NCBI GenBank assembly: GCA_040901795.1
Contig: JBBDYH010000154.1
Location: 1 to 64,000 of the forward strand
DNA: 64,000 nucleotides
Reading direction: 5' to 3'
Source of the DNA: JBBDYH01 sp040901795
Lineage (GTDB): Bacteria; Planctomycetota; Planctomycetia; Pirellulales; JALHPA01
The notes beneath the pieces are model-generated. The model had not been told where the DNA came from. It saw nothing but the letters and a program-made list of their open reading frames with translations, and did no database searches. Position 1 is the first letter of the stretch. Every line of letters begins with the position of its first letter. The position numbers and the translations under genes were made by a program. Below are positions 17,057 through 23,988 of this stretch, piece after piece.

Positions 17057-17433
17057 GCGGCGTTTGGAGTGCGACGACTGGTCGTCGCTTTCTTTTTCAA
17101 ACGACCTCCCCTCGTGATCAACCGTCGGCGCTATACCTGGTCGCTGCGAAATCCAAAGCGGCGACGAGTCGCCGCACTCCAAAACCGGTGGACGGTTCCT
17201 TCTTCGCGACCTAGGCTTGCCAGGGGAATCTCCACCCGGAAGCTACCCGCCGTTTTAACCCGCCGAAACCTTCCTGCCGCTCCCAAGGTAATGGTTGTGG
17301 TGAGCCGCACATTCTGCTCGAATGGCGCGTCTCGCCAATCCCCGCAAGCTGGCTAACCTGACACTCTCGGCCGCCCGTCGGGCCCACTGTCTGCAACTAT
17401 TTAGTTTTGTTCCCACAAGAGGAGTACCCGCAC
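17057..17433. repeat. Intergenic region with a TTTGGAGTGCG...CGCACTCCAAA inverted pair
   Basis: TTTGGAGTGCGACGACTGG and GTCGTCGCTTTC at 17064-17095 face GAAATCCAAAGCGGCGACG and AGTCGCCGCACTCCAAA at 17147-17182. Each end also forms its own small hairpin. A related pair lies at 22859-22981. The remaining 250 bases up to 17433 hold no gene. AAGAGGAG at 17417-17424 is a strong ribosome-binding site for the next gene. Confidence 0.65.
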
Positions 17434-19098
17434 GTGAAGAAGCTGTTGTTTTCACTATTCGCCCTGGTGGCCTTCCTAGCCGGCCAGGCGCAAGTTTCGG
17501 CCCAAGCGATGAAGCCCGTCGTGGTGGTCTCGTTGGCCGGCTACGACGAGCTGATGTCGGACGTCGATTTTGTCGGCCAGATCACCGGCATTCCGATGCT
17601 CAGTGCGCAGATGGCCGAAGAAGGCCTGAAGCAGGTCACCCAGGGCCAAGGGCTCAAAGGTCTTGACAAAAAGAAGCCGTGGGGAGGCGTTCTGCTTTCT
17701 GACGGAGGGTTCGGCTTCAAGTTCCTGGTGTTCGTTCCGGTGAGCGATGTGAAGGGTCTGATCGAGGTTTTCACCGGTCCCTTTGGTTTTACGGCGAAGG
17801 ACGTCGGCAACGGCGTGCTCGAGGTGCAAGGCCCCGCGCCACAGTCTGGTTTTGCCAAGACGCAGGGCGCCTATACGTTCTTTGCGCAGAACGCGGCCGA
17901 TCTCGCAGATTTGCCGAAAGATCCCGAAGCGCTACTGGCCGGCCTGAACAAAGAGTATGACTTCGCGGTGCGCGCCTTTGTTCAGAACGTCCCGCAGGTA
18001 TTTCGCGACCAGATCCTGGGTGGACTCCGAATGGGCATGCAGTTCAGCCTGCAACAACAGAACCCAGGGGAGGATCCGCAGGCTTTTGCGCTGCGCAAAC
18101 AACTCGTCGAGCAGCAGTTAACGCAAATGGAGACACTGTTCAAGGAACTGGACACGTTCACTGTCGGCGCGAAGATTGACGGCGCAGCCAAGACCGCCAA
18201 CTTGGACATCGGCGTCACCGTGGCGGCGGGCAGCGAGATGGCCAAACAACTGGCCAAGATCGGCGATGTGCAGACGGACCATGCCGGGTTCCTGCTGCCT
18301 GATGCGGCAGTCAACATGACCGCGGTCGGCGTTGTCAGTCCGCAGGAGATTGAGCAAGCCAATACGATGATCAAGTCGCTGGGCGAACAGGCCAAAAACG
18401 AAATCGACAAGGACAGCTCCTTCCCCGATGCCAAGACGCGCGACACCGCCAAAGAGATCCTCGCGGATTTGATCGACGTGGTGACGAAGACGGTCGCGAC
18501 GGGCAAGATTGATTTCGGCGCGACCGTGCTTTTGGCGCCCGAGTCGGCGACGATTGTGGCCGGCGGCACAGTGGCCGATGGTGCGACCGTCGAGTCAGCG
18601 CTGAAGAAGTTCGTCGAAATGGCGCAGAGCGAGCTTCCTGAAGTCAAGCTCAACGCCGGCAAGCTCGATGGCATCACGCTGCACACGATGTCGATCCCGA
18701 TCCCCGAGGCCAATGTTCAGAAGGCGTTTGGCGAGACGGCCGATTTAGTGGTGGGAATTGGCGCGAAGTCAGTCCATCTGGCGTTCGGCCGCAATGCCAC
18801 CGAGGCGCTCAAGAAGGTGGTTGATCATTCCACGGCCAACACTGCGAAGACGGTGCCGCCGTTCCAAATGATCGCGTCATTGACGCCGATCCTGACCTTC
18901 GCCAATTCGGTCGAGCCGAATCCTGACGTGGCCAACGTGGTCCAAACGTTGAGCGCCGCACCGGGCAAGGATCACGTTTCGCTGGTCGCCGAGATTGCAA
19001 AGAACGGCATTCTCTATCGACTGAAAGCCGAAGAAGGCGTTCTGCGGGCGATCGGCGCAGGAGTCCGCACTGCCATTCCTGTGGGGGCTGGTTTCTAA
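17434..19098 (+). CDS. Large secreted protein of unknown function
   Basis: 554 residues if started at the GTG at 17434, which has AAGAGGAG 9 bases upstream; an ATG at 17407 would place extra charged residues before the signal peptide. The signal peptide (about 1-24) ends at VSAQA. The mature protein has no cysteine pairs, no membrane segment and no catalytic motif that I recognise. Repeated segments such as VVVVSLAGYDELMSDVDFVGQITG and the ends FQMIASLTPILTFANSVEP resemble planctomycete secreted proteins of unknown function. It is followed by a hairpin and T run (terminator) containing the assembly gap. Confidence 0.7.
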   Translation: MKKLLFSLFALVAFLAGQAQVSAQAMKPVVVVSLAGYDELMSDVDFVGQITGIPMLSAQMAEEGLKQVTQGQGLKGLDKKKPWGGVLLSDGGFGFKFLVFVPVSDVKGLIEVFTGPFGFTAKDVGNGVLEVQGPAPQSGFAKTQGAYTFFAQNAADLADLPKDPEALLAGLNKEYDFAVRAFVQNVPQVFRDQILGGLRMGMQFSLQQQNPGEDPQAFALRKQLVEQQLTQMETLFKELDTFTVGAKIDGAAKTANLDIGVTVAAGSEMAKQLAKIGDVQTDHAGFLLPDAAVNMTAVGVVSPQEIEQANTMIKSLGEQAKNEIDKDSSFPDAKTRDTAKEILADLIDVVTKTVATGKIDFGATVLLAPESATIVAGGTVADGATVESALKKFVEMAQSELPEVKLNAGKLDGITLHTMSIPIPEANVQKAFGETADLVVGIGAKSVHLAFGRNATEALKKVVDHSTANTAKTVPPFQMIASLTPILTFANSVEPNPDVANVVQTLSAAPGKDHVSLVAEIAKNGILYRLKAEEGVLRAIGAGVRTAIPVGAGF

Positions 19099-19193
19099 AG
19101 TGCGGCAGAAAAACGAAGTAACTCTCCAGGCGTCGGCCGCAGATTGGTCTGCGGCCNNNNNNNNNNGCCCGACGCTTTTTTTGTTGGAGTCGG
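19099..19193 (+). terminator. Probable rho-independent terminator containing a 10-N gap
   Basis: After the stop codon, GGCGTCGGCC and CGCAGATTGG TCTGCGGCC are followed by ten N (19157-19166) and GCCCGACGC TTTTTTTG. The arms GCGTCGG and CCCGACGC pair and are followed by seven T residues, so the unresolved bases fall inside a strong hairpin. The number of N is probably a placeholder. Confidence 0.6.
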
Positions 19194-19331
19194 TTGGAGT
19201 TCAAGCTTTAGCTTGCCGCGTTGGAGTTCAAGCTTTAGCTTGCCGCGTTGGAGTTCAAGCTTTAGCTTGCTTGCGGTGCGGCCGTGCCGCAGTGAGCGTG
19301 AGCAGGCCAAACAAGCTAAAGCTTGAACTCC
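19194..19331. repeat. Three 27-bp tandem copies plus one inverted copy of the GGAGTTCAAGC repeat
   Basis: Units starting TTGGAGTTCAAGCTTTAGC begin at 19194, 19221 and 19248, an exact 27-bp period. An inverted copy (CAAGCTAAAGCTTGAACTCC) is at 19312-19331. Between 19272 and 19310 is a GC-rich spacer with GGTGCGGCC/GTGCCGC. From 19332 to 19502 I see only a GAACCCT-type heptamer just before lysA. Confidence 0.85.
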
Positions 19332-19502
19332 AGCACTCGCCCCCTGCTCTTGGCGGCACTGTTTGCGTATAACGAACAATAAGTGTCTCGCTCCGCTTGC
19401 GAACTCCGCCGCTTTCAGCTTTGTCCAATTCCCAACGCCAATTGGTTTTACGCCGGTTTCGAGCAACCGAACCGTTGATCCCTCAACCCTGAACCCTCCC
19501 GA

Positions 19503-20777
19503 ATGCCCTCCGCTCCCCACTTCCCTTTGACGCGCACCGAAATCGCCGGCGTCCCGGTCGGCGAGCTGGCCAAACGGTTCGGCACGCCGACCTACGTTTA
19601 TGACGCCGCCAAGATTCTGGAACGCATTGATGAGCTGCGGCAATTCGACTACATCCGCTATGCCCAAAAAGCTTGCTCGAACCTGGCAATCCTCGATCTC
19701 GTCCGCCGCGCCGGGGTGTTGGTCGACACCGTGAGCGCGGGAGAAATCCAGCGGGCGCTGGCGGCGGGCTACAAGACGCAAGGCGAGCCGCCACCGATCG
19801 TCTACACGGCTGACATTTTTGACCAGGAGTCGCTTGATCTGGTCGTCGAGCAAAGTATCCACGTCAACTGCGGTTCGCCCGACATGATCGATCAGCTCGG
19901 CGAGCGCGCCGCTGGCCGCAGCATCACGCTGCGGATCAACCCCGGCTTCGGCCACGGCCACAGCCAAAAGACCAACACCGGCGGCGAGCAATCGAAGCAC
20001 GGTATCTGGCACGAGCAGCTCTCCGAGTGCCTGCGTCGCGCCGATCATCACGGCTTGGGCATCACCGGCCTGCACATGCACATCGGCTCGGGCACCGACC
20101 TGGAGCACTTGCAGCAAGTTTGCAACGCCATGGAGCGGACCGCGCGCGATGTCGGCCGGTCGCTCACCACCATAAGCTGCGGCGGCGGCCTGCCGGTTCC
20201 TTATCATCCGGATCAGACGTACGTTGATCTGGACGCGTATCACCAGCTCTGGGACACCGTCCGCAAGCGGCTCGAAGACTCTTTTGGCCACAAGATCACG
20301 CTGGAAATCGAGCCGGGGCGTTTCCTCGTCGCCGAAAGCGGCTACCTCGTCACCGAGATTCGCGCGATCAAGCAGATGGGCGGCAGCCTGTACTATCTGC
20401 TCGACGCCGGCTTCAACAACCTGGCGCGGCCGATTCTTTACGGCGCTTATCACCCGATGTCGGTCGTGCCCGCACACGGCGACGGCGCCAGCCGACCGTT
20501 GCACGATGTGGTAGTCGGCGGCCCGTTGTGCGAGTCGGGCGACATTTTTACACAGCAGGAAGGGGGTTACGTCTGCACGCGGAAGCTGCCCTCAGCCCAA
20601 GTCGGCGAGCATATGGTGATGGAAGTCGCCGGCGCTTACGGCTTTGTGATGAGCTCCAACTACAACTCCAAGCCGCACGCGGCGGAGGTGCTGATTGAAA
20701 ACGGGAAGCCGCACCTCATTCGCGCCCGGCAAACGTTTGCCGATCTGGTCCGTGGCGAGGTAATTCTGCGGCGGTGA
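19503..20777 (+). CDS. lysA: Diaminopimelate decarboxylase
   Basis: 424 residues, the normal length. It removes the D-carboxyl of meso-diaminopimelate to give lysine, with pyridoxal phosphate. The PLP lysine is K56 in YAQKACSN; HIGSGT, the SCGGGLPVPY loop, EPGRFLVAESG, GGPLCESGDI and GAYGFVMSSNYN are all present and in order. The ATG at 19503 directly follows a CAACCCTGAACCCT repeat and has no clear ribosome-binding site. No other lysine gene lies nearby. Confidence 0.95.
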   Translation: MPSAPHFPLTRTEIAGVPVGELAKRFGTPTYVYDAAKILERIDELRQFDYIRYAQKACSNLAILDLVRRAGVLVDTVSAGEIQRALAAGYKTQGEPPPIVYTADIFDQESLDLVVEQSIHVNCGSPDMIDQLGERAAGRSITLRINPGFGHGHSQKTNTGGEQSKHGIWHEQLSECLRRADHHGLGITGLHMHIGSGTDLEHLQQVCNAMERTARDVGRSLTTISCGGGLPVPYHPDQTYVDLDAYHQLWDTVRKRLEDSFGHKITLEIEPGRFLVAESGYLVTEIRAIKQMGGSLYYLLDAGFNNLARPILYGAYHPMSVVPAHGDGASRPLHDVVVGGPLCESGDIFTQQEGGYVCTRKLPSAQVGEHMVMEVAGAYGFVMSSNYNSKPHAAEVLIENGKPHLIRARQTFADLVRGEVILRR

Positions 20778-20789
20778 AAGCACCGCCAT

Positions 20790-20818
20790 GTGCCACTGCT
20801 CGCCGCGAGCAGTGTGCC
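20790..20818. repeat. RAYT-associated REP, copy on the lysA side
   Basis: GTGCCACTGCTCGC-C-GCGAGCAGTGTGCC: a hairpin with 10-bp CACTGCTCGC/GCGAGCAGTG arms. It lies 2 bases beyond the stop codon end of the transposase gene and 13 bases after lysA, so it could also serve as a bidirectional terminator. Confidence 0.85.
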
Positions 20819-20819
20819 T

Positions 20820-21410
20820 TCAAGAACCGGGCCAAACACATATCCCTGGGACCGTGCGATCGATCCCAAGCGGACAATCTCTGCGCTCCCATGCCGCCGC
20901 ACTCGACCACTTCCAATCCAGAGAGTGAACGGCTAACCGCCGTCGCAGTGGATTGTTGTGCATATATTCGACGACGTCCGGCACCGCCCTTGGATCCTCG
21001 ATGTTGTGATCCTGTCCAGGCCCAGCTTGCCAAAAGCGATGATATACCCGGTTCTTATTGACAACCCTAAGGCGAGCCAAAAAGTCCGGCCGGTTCTTTT
21101 GCAAAAACTCAATCGCTTTTTCGGCAACGGGACGTTTGATGTCTGCCAGAAGCTTCGCCGTGGAGTAAACCGGCTGCCGGGGATAAATGAGCAAGTGAAC
21201 GTGCTCAGGCATAATCACCCACGCCCAAAGGTCAAACTCGTGTTTTCGGCGTGCATCATCGATTGAGTCCACCAGCCACAGTCTTGTGCGATCTTTGCTT
21301 AGTAATGGCATCCGCCGGTAGCAGGAAAACGTCAGAAAGTGCGCGTGGCCGGGTTCGTCATAATGACGAATTCGCTTGCGTAGCCGCTTGCTTGAGGGCC
21401 GGAATGGCAT
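20820..21410 (-). CDS. REP-associated tyrosine transposase (RAYT, IS200/Y1 family)
   Basis: 196 residues from the ATG at 21410. An in-frame extension to 21644 reads through the REP cluster and is not believed. The HUH motif is EHVHLL at 69-74 (H70, H72). The likely nucleophile is Y149 in VEYMHNNPLRRRL, matching the Y-I-H-x-N-P-V-R segment of the family, and WKWSSA at 167-172 is also typical. The Y1 transposase domain spans about 15-175. The enzyme should nick and join single-stranded DNA at REP hairpins. All key residues are present, so it may be active. Strand is opposite to lysA and the same as oppF. Confidence 0.9.
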   Translation of the reverse strand: MPFRPSSKRLRKRIRHYDEPGHAHFLTFSCYRRMPLLSKDRTRLWLVDSIDDARRKHEFDLWAWVIMPEHVHLLIYPRQPVYSTAKLLADIKRPVAEKAIEFLQKNRPDFLARLRVVNKNRVYHRFWQAGPGQDHNIEDPRAVPDVVEYMHNNPLRRRLAVHSLDWKWSSAAAWERRDCPLGIDRTVPGICVWPGS

Positions 21411-21461
21411 GCACACAATGTGCCTCGAAATCGACTGGCAATCAAGCCCGGGGGATACCAT

Positions 21462-21679
21462 GTGCCACTGCTCCCTTAGGAGCAATGCTCGCCTCAATTC
21501 AGCACTGCTCGCAGCGAGCAGTGGCACAGGATGGTGGCATAGTGGCATCCAAGAGTGGCACGGGTCATCTTTACTTAGCACTGCTCGCAGCGAGCAGTGG
21601 CACAGGATGGTGGCATAGTGGCATCCAAAAGTGGCACAGGTCATCTTTACTTAGCACTGCTCGCGGCGAGCAGTGGCAC
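21462..21679. repeat. REP cluster with a 76-bp tandem unit upstream of RAYT
   Basis: A degenerate REP (GTGCCACTGCTCC..., 21462-21490) is followed by three good copies at 21502-21527, 21578-21603 and 21654-21679. The starts are exactly 76 bases apart, and the spacers (AGGATGGTGGCATAGTGG, CATCC, then GTGGCAC and CATCTTTACTTA) are nearly identical, so this is a tandem duplication of REP plus spacer. The last copy overlaps the 3' end of oppF. Confidence 0.9.
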
Positions 21680-22783
21680 ACGAGCAGCCGCCCGCAGAAT
21701 CCGTTCCCCAATCCTCCGGCTCACCTCCGACGTTGTCGCCGGCTTTCCGTCGGCTTTCAAGTCGCTCATTATCCCCTCGGCCGCGTGGCAGCGGATCTGG
21801 TGCCCATCGATTTGCACCAAAGGCGGCGTACCGACGCAGCAGGCTTCGCTGGCCAGTGGACAACGCGGGTGAAAACGGCAACCTTCGGGGGGATTGATCG
21901 GGCTGGGCACGTCCCCTTCCAGCAGAATCCGCTTCCGCCGTTTCTGGGGATCGATCGAAGGAATCGACGACAACAACGCATGCGTATACGGATGCAGCGG
22001 GCTCTTGTACAGCTCTTCGCTGGTGGCCAACTCGACGATCTCGCCCAAGTACATCACGGCCACGCGATCTGAGATGTACTCGACCACGGACAGGTCGTGC
22101 GAAATGAAGAGATAGGTCAGGCCAAACTCGCGCTTGAGATCCGTCAGCAGGTTGATCACCTGCGATTGGATCGACACGTCCAGCGCCGAGATCGGCTCGT
22201 CGAGCACCATGAACTTGGGATTCAAGGCCAACGCCCGCGCCACGCTGATTCGCTGCCGCTGCCCGCCGGAGAATTCGTGCGGGTAGCGGTTCAAGTAGCG
22301 CGGATCGAGTCCGACTTGTCGCAGCGTCTCCTGAACTTTGGCCAGCCGCTTGCGGCGGTCGCCGTAGCCATGGATGACAAGCCCCTCTTCGACAATTCCG
22401 CGCACGGTCATCCGCGGATTGAGCGAACCGTAGGGATCCTGGAAGACGATCTGCATGTCGCTCCGCAAGGGGCGGAGCTGCCGCTGGCTCTGGTGGGTAA
22501 TGTCGCGGCCGTTGAAGACGATGCGGCCGCCGGTAGGATTGAGCAGCCGCAACAGCGACCGGCCGGCCGTCGTCTTGCCGCAGCCGCTCTCGCCGACGAG
22601 GCCCAGCGTTTCGCCGGGCCGGATCGCGAACGAAATACCATCGACGGCGCGGACCTGTCCCACGACGCGCGGGAGAAACGACGTCGCCTTGCGGTACCAA
22701 GGTTCGCCAAGCGCCGCCTTCTGAGCGCGCCGGACGGGAAAGTACTGTCTTAAGTCGGTGACTTCGAGCAGGTGATCGGGCAT
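21647..22783 (-). CDS. oppF: Oligopeptide/dipeptide ABC transporter ATP-binding protein (OppF/DppF type)
   Basis: 378 residues. Walker A GESGCGKTT, Q-loop FQDPYGSLNPRMTV, signature FSGGQRQRISVARAL, Walker B FMVLDEPISALD, and the oligopeptide-type C-terminal domain with four cysteines around CRFHPRCPLASEACC. It should power import of peptides with OppBCD partners. None of these partners is in the window: the gene is flanked by the transposase and by 519 bases without a gene. The last residues (RVPLLAASSAK) are encoded by a REP copy, so the natural stop has been replaced or the REP inserted at the 3' end. Confidence 0.9.
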   Translation of the reverse strand: MPDHLLEVTDLRQYFPVRRAQKAALGEPWYRKATSFLPRVVGQVRAVDGISFAIRPGETLGLVGESGCGKTTAGRSLLRLLNPTGGRIVFNGRDITHQSQRQLRPLRSDMQIVFQDPYGSLNPRMTVRGIVEEGLVIHGYGDRRKRLAKVQETLRQVGLDPRYLNRYPHEFSGGQRQRISVARALALNPKFMVLDEPISALDVSIQSQVINLLTDLKREFGLTYLFISHDLSVVEYISDRVAVMYLGEIVELATSEELYKSPLHPYTHALLSSIPSIDPQKRRKRILLEGDVPSPINPPEGCRFHPRCPLASEACCVGTPPLVQIDGHQIRCHAAEGIMSDLKADGKPATTSEVSRRIGERILRAAARVPLLAASSAK

Positions 22784-23302
22784 CGCCTGAATTGTGCCCG
22801 AATCTCGCAGCGAGACAAGTGCGGCAGTGTAGCCCTCTCGCTCCGCGGGAGGTCGCGCCTATGGACTGCGATGACTGGTCATCGCTTTGGATTTCAATCG
22901 TCGCGTTTCATGCTAAAGCGCAACATCCGAGACAAAGGTCGCCGGAAAAAGAAAGCGAGGACGAATCCTCGCACTCCAAAGCATCACGCCGCCAAACCGA
23001 ACCGCCGGCAGAACCGCAGCGAGCGGATGTTACGGAACTAATGGGGCATGGCCAAATGGGGTGAGAGAATGCCGATTCGTTTTGTTGTCGGCGGCATGCC
23101 ACATCGTTTAGCCGTCGATGTCCTGACCGCATGATCATCGGCGCCTTTCTCAAGGGTGTCCGCAATACGGTGCGCGCCTCGATCAGAAACTCTTCGTGAA
23201 ACCATAATGGTGCCCGGCGGCCCTAACTTTGCAGCAACTAGCGCTCGATGTAGACGGCCTGATCATGTTCCAAGTCGAACATTCCGGAGGGGTTATGATC
23301 CT
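22784..23302. other. Intergenic region with partial REP copies
   Basis: At 22822-22850 is a partial copy (TGTAGCCCTCTCGCTCCGCG) of the element nested at 63420. At 22863-22981 is a GACTGCGATGACTGG...CCTCGCACTCCAAA pair related to 17064-17182. From 22982 to 23302 I see no repeat and no gene. GGAGG at 23286-23290 precedes the next start by 12 bases. Confidence 0.5.
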
Positions 23303-23860
23303 ATGAAAGCCTACAAAAAGGCAGATTTCCCGGTGGCGAGAGTGCGGCGTTTTTTGGAGCCGGGGCCCGTAGTATTGGTGAGCTCCGCCGCTAAGGACCA
23401 GAGGGACATCATGACGATGGGTTGGCACATGGTGATGTTGGAGGAGCCGTCCCTCATCGGATGCTTCATTTGGGACCAAAACTATAGCTATGAGCTGGTC
23501 CGGCGGAGCAAAGAGTGCGTGATCAATGTGCCGACGGTTGATCTGGTAGAGACCGTGATCCGGATCGGGAACACCCACGGGCCAGAAGTCGACAAGTTCG
23601 ACGAGTTCGGGCTTACCGCGGCACCCTCGAAGAAGGTCGCTGCGCCGCTGATTGCCGAATGCTACGCAAACTTCGAGTGCAAGCTGATCGACACGAGCCT
23701 GATCAAGCGATATAGCCTGTTTGTGCTCGAGGTCGTGAAGGCGCACGTGGCGACGTCGCCGCGCTATCCGACGACGGTCCATTACCGTGGCGACGGGATC
23801 TTCATGGTGTCGGGACGCAACGTTAGCTATCGAAGGCTGTTCAAGCCCGAGAATTTATAG
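23303..23860 (+). CDS. Flavin reductase-like FMN-binding protein
   Basis: 185 residues from the ATG at 23303, where the family sequence begins (MKAYKKADFPVARVRRFLEPGPVVLVSSA). Segments typical of the flavin reductase/DIM6-NTAB split-barrel family: DIMTMGWHMVMLEEPSLIGCFIW, SKECVINVPTVDLV, and FECKLIDTSLIKRYSLFVLEVV. It binds FMN and may reduce free flavin or carry out another flavin-linked reduction. A halogenase that needs reduced flavin is encoded 19 kb away, but nothing in the sequence ties the two. Ends just before a REP and terminator-like palindromes. Confidence 0.8.
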   Translation: MKAYKKADFPVARVRRFLEPGPVVLVSSAAKDQRDIMTMGWHMVMLEEPSLIGCFIWDQNYSYELVRRSKECVINVPTVDLVETVIRIGNTHGPEVDKFDEFGLTAAPSKKVAAPLIAECYANFECKLIDTSLIKRYSLFVLEVVKAHVATSPRYPTTVHYRGDGIFMVSGRNVSYRRLFKPENL

Positions 23861-23904
23861 CGTTGCTGAGGCTTCGTCGGCGGCTTTGGACCTACACTCG
23901 ATCC

Positions 23905-23930
23905 GCACTGCTCGCCGCGAGCAGTGGCAC
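23905..23930. repeat. Solo RAYT-type REP
   Basis: GCACTGCTCGC-C-GCGAGCAGTGGCAC, the same hairpin as around the transposase gene, 3 kb away. It is followed by another palindrome (CGGCCGGCACAAGGCCGGCT, 23936-23955) and the GGAGTTCAAGC repeat, so three repeat families are stacked in 80 bases. Confidence 0.85.
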
Positions 23931-23962
23931 ACGGCGGCCGGCACAAGGCCGGCTACAGGGGA

Positions 23963-23982
23963 CAAGCTAAAGCTTGAACTCC
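23963..23982. repeat. Inverted copy of the GGAGTTCAAGC repeat
   Basis: CAAGCTAAAGCTTGAACTCC, identical to the inverted copy at 19312 and to 53154. It ends 6 bases before the stop codon of glgB. Confidence 0.8.
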
Positions 23983-23988
23983 AGCGCG

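Larger units (their letters stand above)
20790..21679. mobile_element. REP/RAYT unit: transposase gene bracketed by its REP hairpins
   Basis: The unit consists of one REP at 20790-20818, the RAYT gene on the minus strand, and a cluster of four REPs at 21462-21679 on its 5' side. This is the arrangement described for REP-associated tyrosine transposase loci, where the enzyme acts on the flanking hairpins. Solo REPs of the same sequence lie at 23905, 44538 and 54454. No left/right IS ends beyond the REPs are visible. Confidence 0.75.

Noticed and set aside
19194..19274. Possible CRISPR array (three repeats of 27 bp)
   Set aside because: The repeats are directly adjacent with no unique spacers, belong to a dispersed family, and no cas genes are present.
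21411..21644. 78-residue N-terminal extension of the transposase
   Set aside because: It is a translation of REP hairpins and their spacers; the family sequence starts at 21410.
21502..21679. Possible CRISPR array (26-bp palindromes at 76-bp spacing)
   Set aside because: Spacers are identical to each other, so this is tandem duplication of REP plus spacer next to a RAYT gene.
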